64,000 nucleotides of DNA from SIG607 sp045648445 (GTDB lineage: Bacteria > Bacillota > Clostridia > Oscillospirales > Acutalibacteraceae), in NCBI GenBank assembly GCA_045648445.1, contig JAZRNY010000003.1, forward strand, positions 1-64,000. The letters are read 5' to 3'. Of this stretch, positions 53,157 through 62,441 are shown in pieces. The position numbers were made by a program, and so were the translations under genes. Under the pieces are notes generated by a model, which saw only the letters and a list, made by a program, of their open reading frames with translations, was not told the origin of the DNA and made no database searches. The number at the start of each line of letters is the position of its first letter. The stretch's first letter is position 1.

Positions 53157-53798
53157 TTATTTTTTAATCTTTAATTTCTTTTCTTCGCCTTTTATTAATC
53201 GCTTTATGTTATCTTTGTGCCTTAAGAAAACTATTGTGCCGGCAATAAGACTTAATGCAATTATTATATAATCAGGTTCTTTACCGTCAAATCCGTTAAG
53301 ACCTATAGAAAAAGCAACAACCAAAACGGTAGCAATAAGGGTACTCATAGAAACTATTTTTGTTATGAGCATATTAAGTCCATAGCCGATAAGTCCGACA
53401 GCAATACCTATAGGACAACATACGGCAAAAATACCTACGCTTGTAGCCGCGCACTTTCCGCCTCTAAATTTAAACCATATAGGAAAAGCATGGCCAAGCA
53501 TACAAGCAACAGCGCAAATGTATTTCCCGTACATAATTAAATCTTCATTATTTGGGAAAAGGTATTTATACACAAAGAGTCCAAGTAATGCAGCAACTGC
53601 GCCTTTAAGAGCGTCACACAAAAAAGTGAGAAGTCCCGCTGTTTTACCTGCAACACGAAGCACGTTGGTTGTACCTGCATTTCCGCTTCCGTGTTCCCTT
53701 ACATCGGTTTTACAAAAATGTTTTGTGAATATTACCGCAAAACTTATACTTCCTATAAGATATGCGATAATTGGAGCCGCTATGGCAAGAACTATCAT
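53157..53798 (-). CDS. plsY: Glycerol-3-phosphate acyltransferase PlsY
   Basis: 213 residues, integral membrane with about five to seven spans. Uses acyl-phosphate to make lysophosphatidate, first step of phospholipid synthesis. Motifs: GSISFAVI (16-23), the active-site GSGNAGTTNVLR (37-48), FRGGKCAAT (about 112) and a basic cytoplasmic C-terminus. Overlaps der by four bases, a common pairing in Firmicutes. Confidence 0.95.
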   Translation of the reverse strand: MIVLAIAAPIIAYLIGSISFAVIFTKHFCKTDVREHGSGNAGTTNVLRVAGKTAGLLTFLCDALKGAVAALLGLFVYKYLFPNNEDLIMYGKYICAVACMLGHAFPIWFKFRGGKCAATSVGIFAVCCPIGIAVGLIGYGLNMLITKIVSMSTLIATVLVVAFSIGLNGFDGKEPDYIIIALSLIAGTIVFLRHKDNIKRLIKGEEKKLKIKK

Positions 53799-55123
53799 TT
53801 TTTGTCTTCTCCTCTTTCTCTGATAACAAAACGAATAGGTGTGCCTTCAAGACCAAAAATAGATCTTATTTGATTTTCTAAATATCTTTGATATGAAAAA
53901 TGAAACAATTCCTTATTATTACAAAAACATACAAAGGTTGGGGGCGCTGTGGATGCCTGCGTCATATAGTAAATCTTAAGACGTTTACCCTTATCTGTAG
54001 GAGGTTGTACACGCGCCGTAGCATCTGCAAGTATATCATTAAGTTTACCTGTGGATATACGCATATTATTTTGTTCGTAAACGAATTTAATAAGTTCAAA
54101 AAGTCGATCGATACGCTGACCTGTTTTTGCCGAAATAAATATAATGGGTGCATAGGTCATAAAGGAAAAATCGTTTACCAGTTTTTTTCTGTATTCATCC
54201 ATAGTAGTACTGTCTTTTTCGATGGCATCCCACTTATTAACGGCAATTATACAAGCCTTACCCTGTTCCATAGCAAGTCCTGCCACTTTAGAGTCTTGCT
54301 CGGTAAAACCTTCAACACCGTCTATCATTATAACGCAAACGTTACTTCTTTCAATAGCCATTTGTGCGCGAAGAACGCTATACTTTTCAATTTGGTCTTC
54401 AACCTTGCTTTTTCTTCTTAGTCCTGCCGTATCAATAAAATTATAGACAGCATTTCCCTTTTCTATACGGGTATCAATAGCGTCTCTTGTTGTTCCGGCA
54501 ACATCGGAAACAATAGAACGTTCTTCACCTGCTATACAGTTGATAAGCGATGATTTTCCTGCGTTAGGCTTACCTATTATGGCAACGTTTATAACATCTT
54601 CTTCATCTTCTTCATTTTCGTTTTTGGGAAGATATTCATACACCGCGTCTAACAGGTCACCTGTACCGTGTCCGTGAACGGAAGAAACGGCAATAGGGTC
54701 ACCAAGACCTAAATTATAAAACTCGTAAAACTCAAGAGGAGTTTTACCGAGACTGTCACACTTGTTTACACAAAGGACAACAGGTTTTCCGCTTTTTTGA
54801 AGCATAGCCGCAATATCGTTATCGGCGGCAGTAACGCCTGAAGTTAAATCGGTAACAAAAATTATTACGTTTGCGGTTTCAATAGCCAAATTTGCCTGAG
54901 CGCGCATAGATTTTAATATTATATCATCGGTTTTCGGTTCAATACCACCCGTATCAACGAGCATTATTTTACGGTTGCACCATTCACAGTCGCCGTAAAT
55001 TCTATCTCGTGTTACACCGGGAGTATCGTCTACGATTGATAATCGCTGTCCTATAAGTTTATTAAAAAGAGTGGATTTACCAACGTTTGGTCTGCCCACC
55101 ACCGCAACTACCGGTTTAGACAT
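53795..55123 (-). CDS. der: Ribosome-assembly GTPase Der (EngA)
   Basis: 442 residues, typical. Two GTPase domains in tandem: G1 GRPNVGKST (8-16) with G3 DTGG and G4 NKCD, then G1 GKPNAGKSS (about 184) with DTAG and NKWD, then a KH-like C-terminal domain. Needed for 50S assembly. Starts at ATG after GAAGGTG; overlaps the end of the radical SAM gene by eight bases and is followed by plsY. Confidence 0.97.
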   Translation of the reverse strand: MSKPVVAVVGRPNVGKSTLFNKLIGQRLSIVDDTPGVTRDRIYGDCEWCNRKIMLVDTGGIEPKTDDIILKSMRAQANLAIETANVIIFVTDLTSGVTAADNDIAAMLQKSGKPVVLCVNKCDSLGKTPLEFYEFYNLGLGDPIAVSSVHGHGTGDLLDAVYEYLPKNENEEDEEDVINVAIIGKPNAGKSSLINCIAGEERSIVSDVAGTTRDAIDTRIEKGNAVYNFIDTAGLRRKSKVEDQIEKYSVLRAQMAIERSNVCVIMIDGVEGFTEQDSKVAGLAMEQGKACIIAVNKWDAIEKDSTTMDEYRKKLVNDFSFMTYAPIIFISAKTGQRIDRLFELIKFVYEQNNMRISTGKLNDILADATARVQPPTDKGKRLKIYYMTQASTAPPTFVCFCNNKELFHFSYQRYLENQIRSIFGLEGTPIRFVIRERGEDKK

Positions 55124-56435
55124 TTTCTTCACCTTCGCATCCAAGTATATTATAAACAAATTGTCCGCCGTCATTATCGGTAACAACGACTTTAACGTTT
55201 AATTCTTTTTCAATATCTTCTATGGTAACGTTGTCCAAAAACATATCATTTTCGTGACGGAGCATAACCGATGGAATAAGCAATTCTTCACCAAGGTCTT
55301 TATTTTTTAATTGCTTAATAATATCGCCGCCTGTAACAAGACCTGCAACGGTAATGCTTTCGCCGAAAAATTCATTTTTTATCATTTGGGCGGTAACATT
55401 AAGATTATCGTATTTTGATTTTGTAAGTTCGATAATTTCGCAAAGCAAGGGATAAGCCGCAGCGCCTGTTACGGCAGTACGTTTTTTGCCGTCACAACAC
55501 AAACTATCATTTAAAATAGCATCTTTCGCTTCCTGTTTAAAGAGTGACCACATACCGACGCCGTTATCCAGTTGGTCAAAATCACCGTAAAAGTCACTTT
55601 CGGGAATTTCCCTTTCTGCCTTTAAATAAAATTCATCGGCACCGTAAACCTTGCGAACAGAATATCTTTCTTTATATTTTACAGCAAACTCCTCTATAAT
55701 ATCAAGTACTTCACAAGCACTTTTTTTGTTAAAGGATGTAAGTTTTGCTAAATTTTCGCGATATTTTGTAAGTCCTACGGGTACACAGGCAACACTCTGC
55801 ACGTTTTCGAGTTCCATTAAATCCCCAAGACTTCTTTTAAGTTCGTCTCCGTCGTTATATTCGGGACATAACACCAACTGACAGTTGATGACTATACCCG
55901 CATCGTTAAACCGTTTTAATATATCAAGACATTCCCCTGCAAAACGGTTATTCATCATTTTACATCTTAGTTGCGGATTAGTAGTATGCACCGATATATT
56001 AACGGGGCTTATATGCATTTTAATAATACGGCTAATTTCGTGTTCGGTAAGGTTAGTTAAAGTAATATAATTTCCAAATAAAAAAGACAGTCGAGAATCG
56101 TCATCTTTAAAATAAAGAGATTCTCTCATTCCCGCGGGTAATTGGTCAATAAAGCAAAAAATACACTTATTTTTGCAAGAGTGTTGTTTGTCCATAAGGT
56201 ATTCGTCAAATTCCATACCAAGTTCTTCATATTCGCCTTTATTTATACGAACGGTTTTGACCTTACCGTTTTCGGTTTCGATTTCAAGTTTAAGTCTTTT
56301 TTCGTTTTGATAAAAGCGATAATCTAAAACGTCGATAATTTCATTACCGTTTATAGTAAGTATTTTGTCGCCCTTTTGTATCCCTTTTTTAAAAGCGGGT
56401 GATTTTTTTATTACACCGTCAATTTTAACTGCCAT
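55116..56435 (-). CDS. PDZ-radical SAM protein (DUF512)
   Basis: 439 residues. N-terminal PDZ-like domain (about 1-60: KSPAFKKGIQKGDKILTING), radical SAM cluster motif CxxxCxxC as CKNKCIFC (87-94) followed by FIDQLP, then the DUF512 C-terminal domain (about 280-435, DNGVGM, VTGGDIIKQL). The family is common in Clostridia next to der; function is unknown, suspected RNA or protein modification. A terminator separates it from rpmF upstream. Confidence 0.9.
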   Translation of the reverse strand: MAVKIDGVIKKSPAFKKGIQKGDKILTINGNEIIDVLDYRFYQNEKRLKLEIETENGKVKTVRINKGEYEELGMEFDEYLMDKQHSCKNKCIFCFIDQLPAGMRESLYFKDDDSRLSFLFGNYITLTNLTEHEISRIIKMHISPVNISVHTTNPQLRCKMMNNRFAGECLDILKRFNDAGIVINCQLVLCPEYNDGDELKRSLGDLMELENVQSVACVPVGLTKYRENLAKLTSFNKKSACEVLDIIEEFAVKYKERYSVRKVYGADEFYLKAEREIPESDFYGDFDQLDNGVGMWSLFKQEAKDAILNDSLCCDGKKRTAVTGAAAYPLLCEIIELTKSKYDNLNVTAQMIKNEFFGESITVAGLVTGGDIIKQLKNKDLGEELLIPSVMLRHENDMFLDNVTIEDIEKELNVKVVVTDNDGGQFVYNILGCEGEENV

Positions 56436-56454
56436 ACGAACACCTCCCTTACAC

Positions 56455-56487
56455 GAAAAAAGGCAGAGAAGACTTTGCCCCTCTGCC
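56455..56487 (-). terminator. Terminator after rpmF
   Basis: On the minus strand GGCAGAG/CTCTGCC with a 12-base loop, then TTTTTT. Confidence 0.85.
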
Positions 56488-56507
56488 CAAAAGTTAAAGA
56501 TTTAGGA

Positions 56508-56690
56508 TTATTCTTCTACCTTAACTACCTGACGATCGCCATAGTAACCGCAAGCCTTACAAACGCGATGAGTACGTTTGTATTCGCCACAACGGGGACA
56601 TTTAACAATTGCAGGAGCAGAAATCTTCCATAAGTTGTTACGTCTTTTATCTCTTCTTGCTTTAGATGTTTTTCTCTTTGGTACTGCCAT
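56508..56690 (-). CDS. rpmF: Ribosomal protein bL32
   Basis: 60 residues. N-terminal MAVPKRKTSKARRDKRR and the Zn ligands CPRCGEY and CKACGYY (about 38-41 and 49-52), the zinc-binding form of L32. Preceded by AAGGAG and by the YceD-like gene 29 bases upstream, the conserved pairing across bacteria. Ends in a terminator. Confidence 0.98.
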   Translation of the reverse strand: MAVPKRKTSKARRDKRRNNLWKISAPAIVKCPRCGEYKRTHRVCKACGYYGDRQVVKVEE

Positions 56691-56719
56691 TTTAAATACA
56701 ACTCCTTAATAACAAAAAG

Positions 56720-57223
56720 TTAATTTTCTTCTTTTAATAAATCAGCCAGAGCCTGCAAACGTGGGTCAATCTGCTTAGTAGAGCAATTACATTCGCCGTC
56801 ATTAAGATTTTTACCGCACATTGAACATATTCCTTTACAGTCAACGCGGCAAAGATGTTTCATCGGAAGCGATATGATTACTTCGGTATAAACCAACTCA
56901 TCCAAATCGAGTTTTAAATCCTCAACCAAAATAATTTCATCATTATCGTCGCCGGCGATTTCGGGAGCCAAGGACTTTTCAAGCGTCACCATATACTCGG
57001 TTTCGGTTGGTAGCCCGCACCGATCACAAGGGGCAGAAAAGACATACATCATACTTAACGTTAGCGTTACCAGTCCGGCCCTGTTTGTCACCTTTCCTCT
57101 AACAGTAACGGGCTTTTTGAGCGGATATTCACCCATATACTCCACTTCGGAAAAGTCAACAGAGTAGTCAATAGGAAGAGTATAATTCTCAGTTATAAAA
57201 AGTTTTTTTAAATCAAGAATCAC
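56720..57223 (-). CDS. YceD/DUF177-family protein
   Basis: 167 residues. Usual neighbour of rpmF; linked to 23S rRNA accumulation in other bacteria. Contains the core CDRCGLP (about 65-71) and a C-terminal Cys-rich part, CRVDCKGICSMCGKNLNDG, typical of DUF177. The start chosen is GTG seven bases after GGGAGG (giving MILDLKKLF, the family's N-terminus). In-frame ATGs up to 24 bases upstream lie in or before that site. Confidence 0.9.
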   Translation of the reverse strand: MILDLKKLFITENYTLPIDYSVDFSEVEYMGEYPLKKPVTVRGKVTNRAGLVTLTLSMMYVFSAPCDRCGLPTETEYMVTLEKSLAPEIAGDDNDEIILVEDLKLDLDELVYTEVIISLPMKHLCRVDCKGICSMCGKNLNDGECNCSTKQIDPRLQALADLLKEEN

Positions 57224-57315
57224 ACATAGTCCTCCCATCGTTGCCATAATATTATATCCAATACCCCTACTTTTGTCAATAGTTATTTTCGTTTTACCCC
57301 AAAAAAATATTTCTA

Positions 57316-57344
57316 TTGAAAAAATATAAGAAAAAGTGTATAAT
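57316..57344 (+). promoter_or_regulatory. Promoter of the gtrA-like gene
   Basis: TTGAAA (57316-57321), 17-base spacer, TATAAT (57339-57344), 41 bases before the start. Confidence 0.65.
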
Positions 57345-57385
57345 ATACTGGTAATATCCGCTATAACTTTAGTATGGAGAATTTT

Positions 57386-57820
57386 ATGAATAAAATTTTT
57401 AAGCCATTTAAAGTCTTTTTCTCGGTTATATTCAGTAAAAGATTTTTAATATATACGCTTATCGGCTCCTTTAACACCTTTAACTGCGTACTTTTTTCCA
57501 CCCTGCTCGAATGGGCGCGCGTTCAGGAAAACTTAGCGTTTGCTATCGGTTATATTTGCAGCCTTACCATAGCGTATATTTTTAACAGTATTTTTAATTT
57601 TAAGAGAAAACTAACCTTCTTAAGATACGGCAAATTTCTTGCCTCTTATATACCAAATTTTGCAATACAAAATTTGGTAACCTTCATTTGTTTTAACATT
57701 ATCGATATGCACCACGTATTTGCTTATATTATAGCCGCTCTGCTGGGCTCCCCCATCACCTTTATTTGTCTTAAGTTATTCGCTTTCGGCGACAAAAGAC
57801 AAAAACACTCAAAAATTTAA
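57386..57820 (+). CDS. GtrA-family membrane protein
   Basis: 144 residues with four hydrophobic helices. Family traits: RFLIYTLIGSFNTFNCVLF near the start and the helix ending AYIFNSIFNFKRKLTF (about 70-85). GtrA proteins help move lipid-linked sugars or act in cell-surface glycan synthesis. The ATG after TATGGAGA is preferred over one 12 bases upstream, which forms part of that ribosome binding site. Monocistronic. Confidence 0.88.
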   Translation: MNKIFKPFKVFFSVIFSKRFLIYTLIGSFNTFNCVLFSTLLEWARVQENLAFAIGYICSLTIAYIFNSIFNFKRKLTFLRYGKFLASYIPNFAIQNLVTFICFNIIDMHHVFAYIIAALLGSPITFICLKLFAFGDKRQKHSKI

Positions 57821-57841
57821 TTTTCAATCAATTTAATTTCT

Positions 57842-57886
57842 AAAACCGACGGTATTCTTTTATGAAAACCGTCGGTTTTTGTTTTT
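57842..57886. terminator. Terminator after the gtrA-like gene
   Basis: AAAACCGACGGT/ACCGTCGGTTTT, 12-bp stem, then TTTGTTTTTT. Confidence 0.88.
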
Positions 57887-57994
57887 TAATAATCCGGTGT
57901 ACAAATCTTCCCTTCATTTCATTATAGAGAAATAGTGATAAACAATGTATCAAAGCGTCAGAAAAAGGAAATTTTGGGAATTTAAATCAAAAAC

Positions 57995-59089
57995 CTACAG
58001 CACGTTATATTCGCAAAGTATCTGGGCAAGTTCTTCCTTTGTTGAAAAGCCCATTATATTTCTTAATGAGGTTACTCTGTATGAAACGGTTTTTTCAGAC
58101 ATAAAAAGAAGGTCTGCAATCTGACTATAGGTTTTGCCCGCCTTTATATAGACAAGTATCTTAAAATCGTTTTCGTCGCAGGATGCAAGCATTTTCTCAA
58201 GTTTTAAAAGTTTTTGCGCCGATGGGTCTGAATACATCGGGTCAACAACCGTTGTAAACTTTTCATTTTTAGGAGCATTACTTATTGGAGTTTCATTTGC
58301 CGTACTGCCTCTTACGTTAAGTTTTGGAGTTACGTAAATGCTTACGCGAACCCCCTCTTCCCGTCTATACAAATAGGAATAGGCGTGAAGAGCCTCGCGT
58401 CCAAGTTTCGTATGGTCAACACTGACGGTTGTAAGGGTTACGTTTCCTTTTTGAGAAAGCAGAGAATCGCCAAAGGAAACAACGTACAAATCTTCGGGAA
58501 TTTTCACGCCCTGTTTTAAAAGATTATTCATAAGAAAATATGCGGCAATATCGTTAGCGCATATAACAGAATCATAATTTTCTTTTTTGAAATTTTCAAA
58601 ACATTCATAAAGAGAGCCGTTATTATATATAATGTCATCTTCCGACTTACCCGACCATAAAAAATATTCTTTTTTGATTTGATCGGTGGACGAAGCAGGA
58701 TTTATGGCAAAAAGAGCGGTTTTTGTTTTATTCGAAATTTCAAGATATTCCTGTGCCTGACGCATACCTTCACGGTAATCCACAAGCACGTTTGAATAAT
58801 TTTCGGCAAGCAGATTGCTTTGATGATTAATAAAAAGAAGTGAAACCTTATTTTTTGCAAAATGGTCGTAAAACTTTGTATCGGTCATTACACGGGTGGT
58901 AAGAACGATAAGCACACGCTCTTCTTCCTCGCCGTAAATTTTATCAAGGTCAAGGCTTAAAACATCGTCACTTTCTAAAAAATATATACCGTAATGACGT
59001 TTAGCCGCCTCGCTGGTAAGTCCCTTTAAAGTATGAGAACACCACACAGAACCGTTATATTCGGGGTCAATATAAACGTAAACCTTCAT
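57995..59089 (-). CDS. Regulator with LacI-type sensor domain and C-terminal LuxR-type HTH
   Basis: 364 residues. Residues 1-275 read like a LacI/GalR periplasmic-binding-type sensor domain: VYVYIDPEYNG, VLIVLTTRV, VICANDIAAYFLMNNLLKQGVKIPEDLYVVSFGDS and VDHTKLGREAL. It lacks the N-terminal LacI helix-turn-helix. Instead the last 60 residues are a LuxR/FixJ-type HTH (DFKILVYIKAGKTYSQIADLLFMSEKTVSYRVTSLRNIMG). The start follows GAGGTGACGAA. Divergent from the DUF5107-TPR gene, which it probably controls in response to a sugar. The order of domains is unusual. Confidence 0.85.
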   Translation of the reverse strand: MKVYVYIDPEYNGSVWCSHTLKGLTSEAAKRHYGIYFLESDDVLSLDLDKIYGEEEERVLIVLTTRVMTDTKFYDHFAKNKVSLLFINHQSNLLAENYSNVLVDYREGMRQAQEYLEISNKTKTALFAINPASSTDQIKKEYFLWSGKSEDDIIYNNGSLYECFENFKKENYDSVICANDIAAYFLMNNLLKQGVKIPEDLYVVSFGDSLLSQKGNVTLTTVSVDHTKLGREALHAYSYLYRREEGVRVSIYVTPKLNVRGSTANETPISNAPKNEKFTTVVDPMYSDPSAQKLLKLEKMLASCDENDFKILVYIKAGKTYSQIADLLFMSEKTVSYRVTSLRNIMGFSTKEELAQILCEYNVL

Positions 59090-59161
59090 TTCGTCACCTC
59101 TTATATTTAAAATATCATATTTCACCCAAAAAGAAAAGTAAAATTTGATTTTTTTATTGTG

Positions 59162-59190
59162 TTGAAAAAGACGCTTTACATATTTACAAT
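59162..59190 (+). promoter_or_regulatory. Promoter of the DUF5107-TPR gene
   Basis: TTGAAA (59162-59167), 17-base spacer, TACAAT (59185-59190), 34 bases before the ATG, in the gap to the divergent regulator. Confidence 0.65.
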
Positions 59191-59224
59191 GGTATTAAAG
59201 AAAAAATATAAGGAGTATTTTGCT

Positions 59225-62200
59225 ATGAAAGATGAAAAAGTTATAGTAAAAGAAGAAAAAATCGTTATAGATACCTATGACGAATCACCCTGCGAAGAAC
59301 TTCCCATGTTTGCGGACAGCCGTGTTCATCAGCGTTCAAGCGGTAACCCCTATCCCAACAAGGTAGTTATTAAAACAAGAAGCAAGGTAAAGTATGCTAA
59401 AGAATACAATGCTATAAAGATTGAAAACAAGTATATCGAACTTGTTATTCTACCCGAAATTGGTGGGAGAATTTACTCTGCAAAGGATAAAATCACCGGT
59501 TATGATTTCTTTTATAAGCAACACGTTATTAAACCTGCGCTTATCGGTGCGCTCGGTTCATGGATAAGCGGCGGTGTTGAATTCAACTGGCCTTTCCACC
59601 ACCGTCCTTCAACCTTTATGCCCGTTGACTATGCCATTGAAGAAACTGCCACAGGCGGTGTTATAGTATGGCTTAGCGAACACGACCCCATTGACCGTAT
59701 GAAAGGTATGGTTGGTATTTGTGTTGAACCCGATAAATCATACTTTGAAACAAGAATGGTTGTTTCTAACCGTACAGCCATCAGAAAAAGTTTTCTTTGG
59801 TGGGAAAACACCGCGGTTCCCGTTAACAAGGACTATGAAATTTTCTTCCCCGATGACGTTGACTTCGTACGTTTCCACTATAGAAGAAGCGCTACAAGTT
59901 ATCCTATTGCAAACGGTAGTTTTAACGGTTTCGTATTCGAAAAAGGTGGCGTTGACATCAGCAAACACTTTAATACAAAACCTGCTACCTCTTATTTTTC
60001 CGCTGCATCCAAACACGATTATTTCGGCGGTTTTGACAACGGTATTGGTTGCGGTGTAGTACATATCGGTGACCATCACACAGCAGTAGGCAAAAAAATG
60101 TTCACCTGGGGTTATAACCAGCTTTCTCAGTCCTGGGAACGCGCACTTACCGACACCGACGGCGCTTACGCAGAGCTTATGGCAGGTTCTTATTCCGATA
60201 ATCAGCCTGACTTTTCTTGGCTCGAGCCTTACGAGGTTAAACAGTTCTCGCAGTTCTGGTATCCTCTTGCCGATTTAGGCGTTCCTTCATACGCTAACCT
60301 TAAGGCTGCTATCAAGGTTGAAGACGGTGTACTTAAAATTCAGCCCACAATGGATAAAAAAGACTGCCTCATTACCGTTAAAAACGGCGAAAAGGTTATG
60401 CTTGATACAAAGGCTGACCTCGTTGCAGGTGAAGTTCTTACCCTTAACGGTGACTTTAAGGCAGACTGTTACAAGGTAGAAATTGAAGGCATACTTACTT
60501 ACGATTATGCGCCTCACGTTAAAAAACCTTTACCCGAATTGTTCCCCGAGGTTGAAATGCCCAATGAACTCAACACCGCTCAGGGACTTTATCTTGCAGG
60601 TCTTCACTATCTACAGTTCCGCGACCCCATTGCAAATCCTGACGTTTACTTTAAACGCGCACTCCAGATAGACGAAAATCACATTCCGTCTTTGATTGCT
60701 TTAGGTGAAACCGCTTGTATAAGAAACGACTTCAGCGAGGCTATCGTATATTTAAACAAGGCGATGGTTGCTCACACAAAGTATAATACCGAAATGGAAA
60801 GCGGTAAAATCCTCTATCTTCTTGGCTATGCAAAATCTATGCTCGGTCAAACTGAGGAAGCCTACAACCATTTAAGAAAATCAGCTTGGAACCAGGACAG
60901 CATTTCCTGCGCTATGACACGCGCTTGTCTTGCCGCCGCAAAACTCGGCAATTTTGAAGAAGCACTTTTCTGCGCAGATATGGCGCTTGACAAGGGTGAT
61001 AGAAATCCCCTTGCCGCACCTATTGCCGCCCTTTGCGAATTAAAACTCGAAAACAGCGAAAAAGCAGTTGAACGTATCAACAAACTTTTGAAACGCGATC
61101 CCCTTAACCACCTTGGCAGATACGTTGCAGTTATACTTGGCATTATGGACGAAAAAGAATTCTTCGGCGCTCTTAAATCTTCTATGAGCCAGACCCTTTT
61201 AGACGTTGCCTTCGACCTTTTTGCAGGCGGATTTAACAAAGAGGCAATGGAACTTTTAAACAAAGTACCCACCTATACAAACGACGTTGCCCCCTCTCTC
61301 GCCGCACTTATTAAAAAGCCCGAAACTGCAAACTTTGCGCACCGCACTTTCCCATTCCGTTTTGGTGAAATTGCTGCTCTTGAAAAATACGAAAACGAAA
61401 ACGATTTCAGATATATGCTCGGCTGTTTACACTTCGCCCAAAAGCGTTATGCTAAAGCATCACAGTTATGGGAGAACTGCAACGGTTGGCAGGCAACCCG
61501 CGCGAAAGCAGTCAGCGTATGGAAAAACGGCGACACAAGCGCTGCCATAGAACTTCTAAAAAAAGCAGTTAAGGAAAATCCCGACTGCGAACAGTTGGTA
61601 TTCGAACTCGCATATCTGTTAAATCTTACCGCATTTGACGGTGAACAATCCGTTCAAATCATTTCTGAATTAGTACCCGACCTAAAAGACGCAAGAGACG
61701 ATATCGTTACCGAATGGGCAATTGCCGCCAACCGCGCAGGTGATTTTGAAAAAGCGCTTTATCTTATCAACAATCACGACTTTATCCCCTGCGAAGGCGG
61801 AGAAACCATAGTTGCCAAACAGCACATAGCCGCTCACTACGGTATCGGTAACCGTTATTTTGAAGCAGGCGAATACCAAAAGGCTATTGAAGAATTCCGC
61901 AACGCTCAGATTATCCCCGACAACCTTGGTGCAGGATTATGGCAAGTTGGCCCCATTATTCCTTCAAAATATAACGAAGCGCTTTGTCTTATCCGTTTAG
62001 GAAAAGAAGAGGAAGCAAAGGCTATATTTGACTATATTATCGGTCTTGACGTTGACTTCTTCTCCAATATGCATCTGCCCTCACTCCCTTGCTATCAGGC
62101 TTTATCTATGCTTAAAATCGGCGAAACTGCAAAATCTTATGCATATATTAAAGGCTTTATGGACTTATGGGAAACCGAAAAGAACAGAGTTGATTCAGGC

Positions 62201-62329
62201 TATTTCAGCGCTACACCTTTCTTTATTTCATATCCCGAAAAGGCTGAAATTGCACGTGCAAAATATTATAACGCCCTTATAAATGAAGGCAATCAGGTTA
62301 TAAACGGTACGCACCGCTTTGTGAAATAA
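59225..62329 (+). CDS. DUF5107-TPR protein, possible sugar-active enzyme
   Basis: 1034 residues, no signal peptide, so cytoplasmic. Residues about 40-345 match DUF5107 as I recall it: YIELVILPEIGGRIYSAKD, GGVEFNWPFHHRPSTF, and WERALTDTDGAYAELMAG. The fold is probably of the galactose-mutarotase/GH type. From about 455 to the end there are many tetratricopeptide-like repeats (ALQIDENHIPSLIALGE, AYNHLRKSAWNQD, YQKAIEEFRNAQIIPD). Some members are thought to be glycoside hydrolases, but I cannot assign a substrate. The ATG follows AAGGAG. Upstream in-frame starts overlap the promoter. Confidence 0.8.
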   Translation: MKDEKVIVKEEKIVIDTYDESPCEELPMFADSRVHQRSSGNPYPNKVVIKTRSKVKYAKEYNAIKIENKYIELVILPEIGGRIYSAKDKITGYDFFYKQHVIKPALIGALGSWISGGVEFNWPFHHRPSTFMPVDYAIEETATGGVIVWLSEHDPIDRMKGMVGICVEPDKSYFETRMVVSNRTAIRKSFLWWENTAVPVNKDYEIFFPDDVDFVRFHYRRSATSYPIANGSFNGFVFEKGGVDISKHFNTKPATSYFSAASKHDYFGGFDNGIGCGVVHIGDHHTAVGKKMFTWGYNQLSQSWERALTDTDGAYAELMAGSYSDNQPDFSWLEPYEVKQFSQFWYPLADLGVPSYANLKAAIKVEDGVLKIQPTMDKKDCLITVKNGEKVMLDTKADLVAGEVLTLNGDFKADCYKVEIEGILTYDYAPHVKKPLPELFPEVEMPNELNTAQGLYLAGLHYLQFRDPIANPDVYFKRALQIDENHIPSLIALGETACIRNDFSEAIVYLNKAMVAHTKYNTEMESGKILYLLGYAKSMLGQTEEAYNHLRKSAWNQDSISCAMTRACLAAAKLGNFEEALFCADMALDKGDRNPLAAPIAALCELKLENSEKAVERINKLLKRDPLNHLGRYVAVILGIMDEKEFFGALKSSMSQTLLDVAFDLFAGGFNKEAMELLNKVPTYTNDVAPSLAALIKKPETANFAHRTFPFRFGEIAALEKYENENDFRYMLGCLHFAQKRYAKASQLWENCNGWQATRAKAVSVWKNGDTSAAIELLKKAVKENPDCEQLVFELAYLLNLTAFDGEQSVQIISELVPDLKDARDDIVTEWAIAANRAGDFEKALYLINNHDFIPCEGGETIVAKQHIAAHYGIGNRYFEAGEYQKAIEEFRNAQIIPDNLGAGLWQVGPIIPSKYNEALCLIRLGKEEEAKAIFDYIIGLDVDFFSNMHLPSLPCYQALSMLKIGETAKSYAYIKGFMDLWETEKNRVDSGYFSATPFFISYPEKAEIARAKYYNALINEGNQVINGTHRFVK

Positions 62330-62339
62330 AAAAAATCGT

Positions 62340-62376
62340 AAAAACCCCGTTTTTTGAGTATAAAAACGGGGTTTTT
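62340..62376. terminator. Terminator after the DUF5107 gene
   Basis: AAAAACCCCGTTTTT paired with AAAAACGGGGTTTTT. It ends just before the TTGACA of the next promoter. Confidence 0.88.
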
Positions 62377-62379
62377 AAG

Positions 62380-62408
62380 TTGACAATTTTAAAACTTTAT
62401 AATAAAAT
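62380..62408 (+). promoter_or_regulatory. Promoter of the CaCA exchanger gene
   Basis: TTGACA (62380-62385), 17-base spacer, TAAAAT (62403-62408), 33 bases before the ATG. Confidence 0.75.
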
Positions 62409-62441
62409 ACTATTGATATTTTTTAGTAAGGAGTCAAAAAA

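Noticed and set aside
55116..55186. Der starting 63 bases further upstream
   Set aside because: Those codons lie inside the radical SAM gene; the ATG at 55123 has GAAGGTG and the family's MSKPVVAVVG N-terminus.
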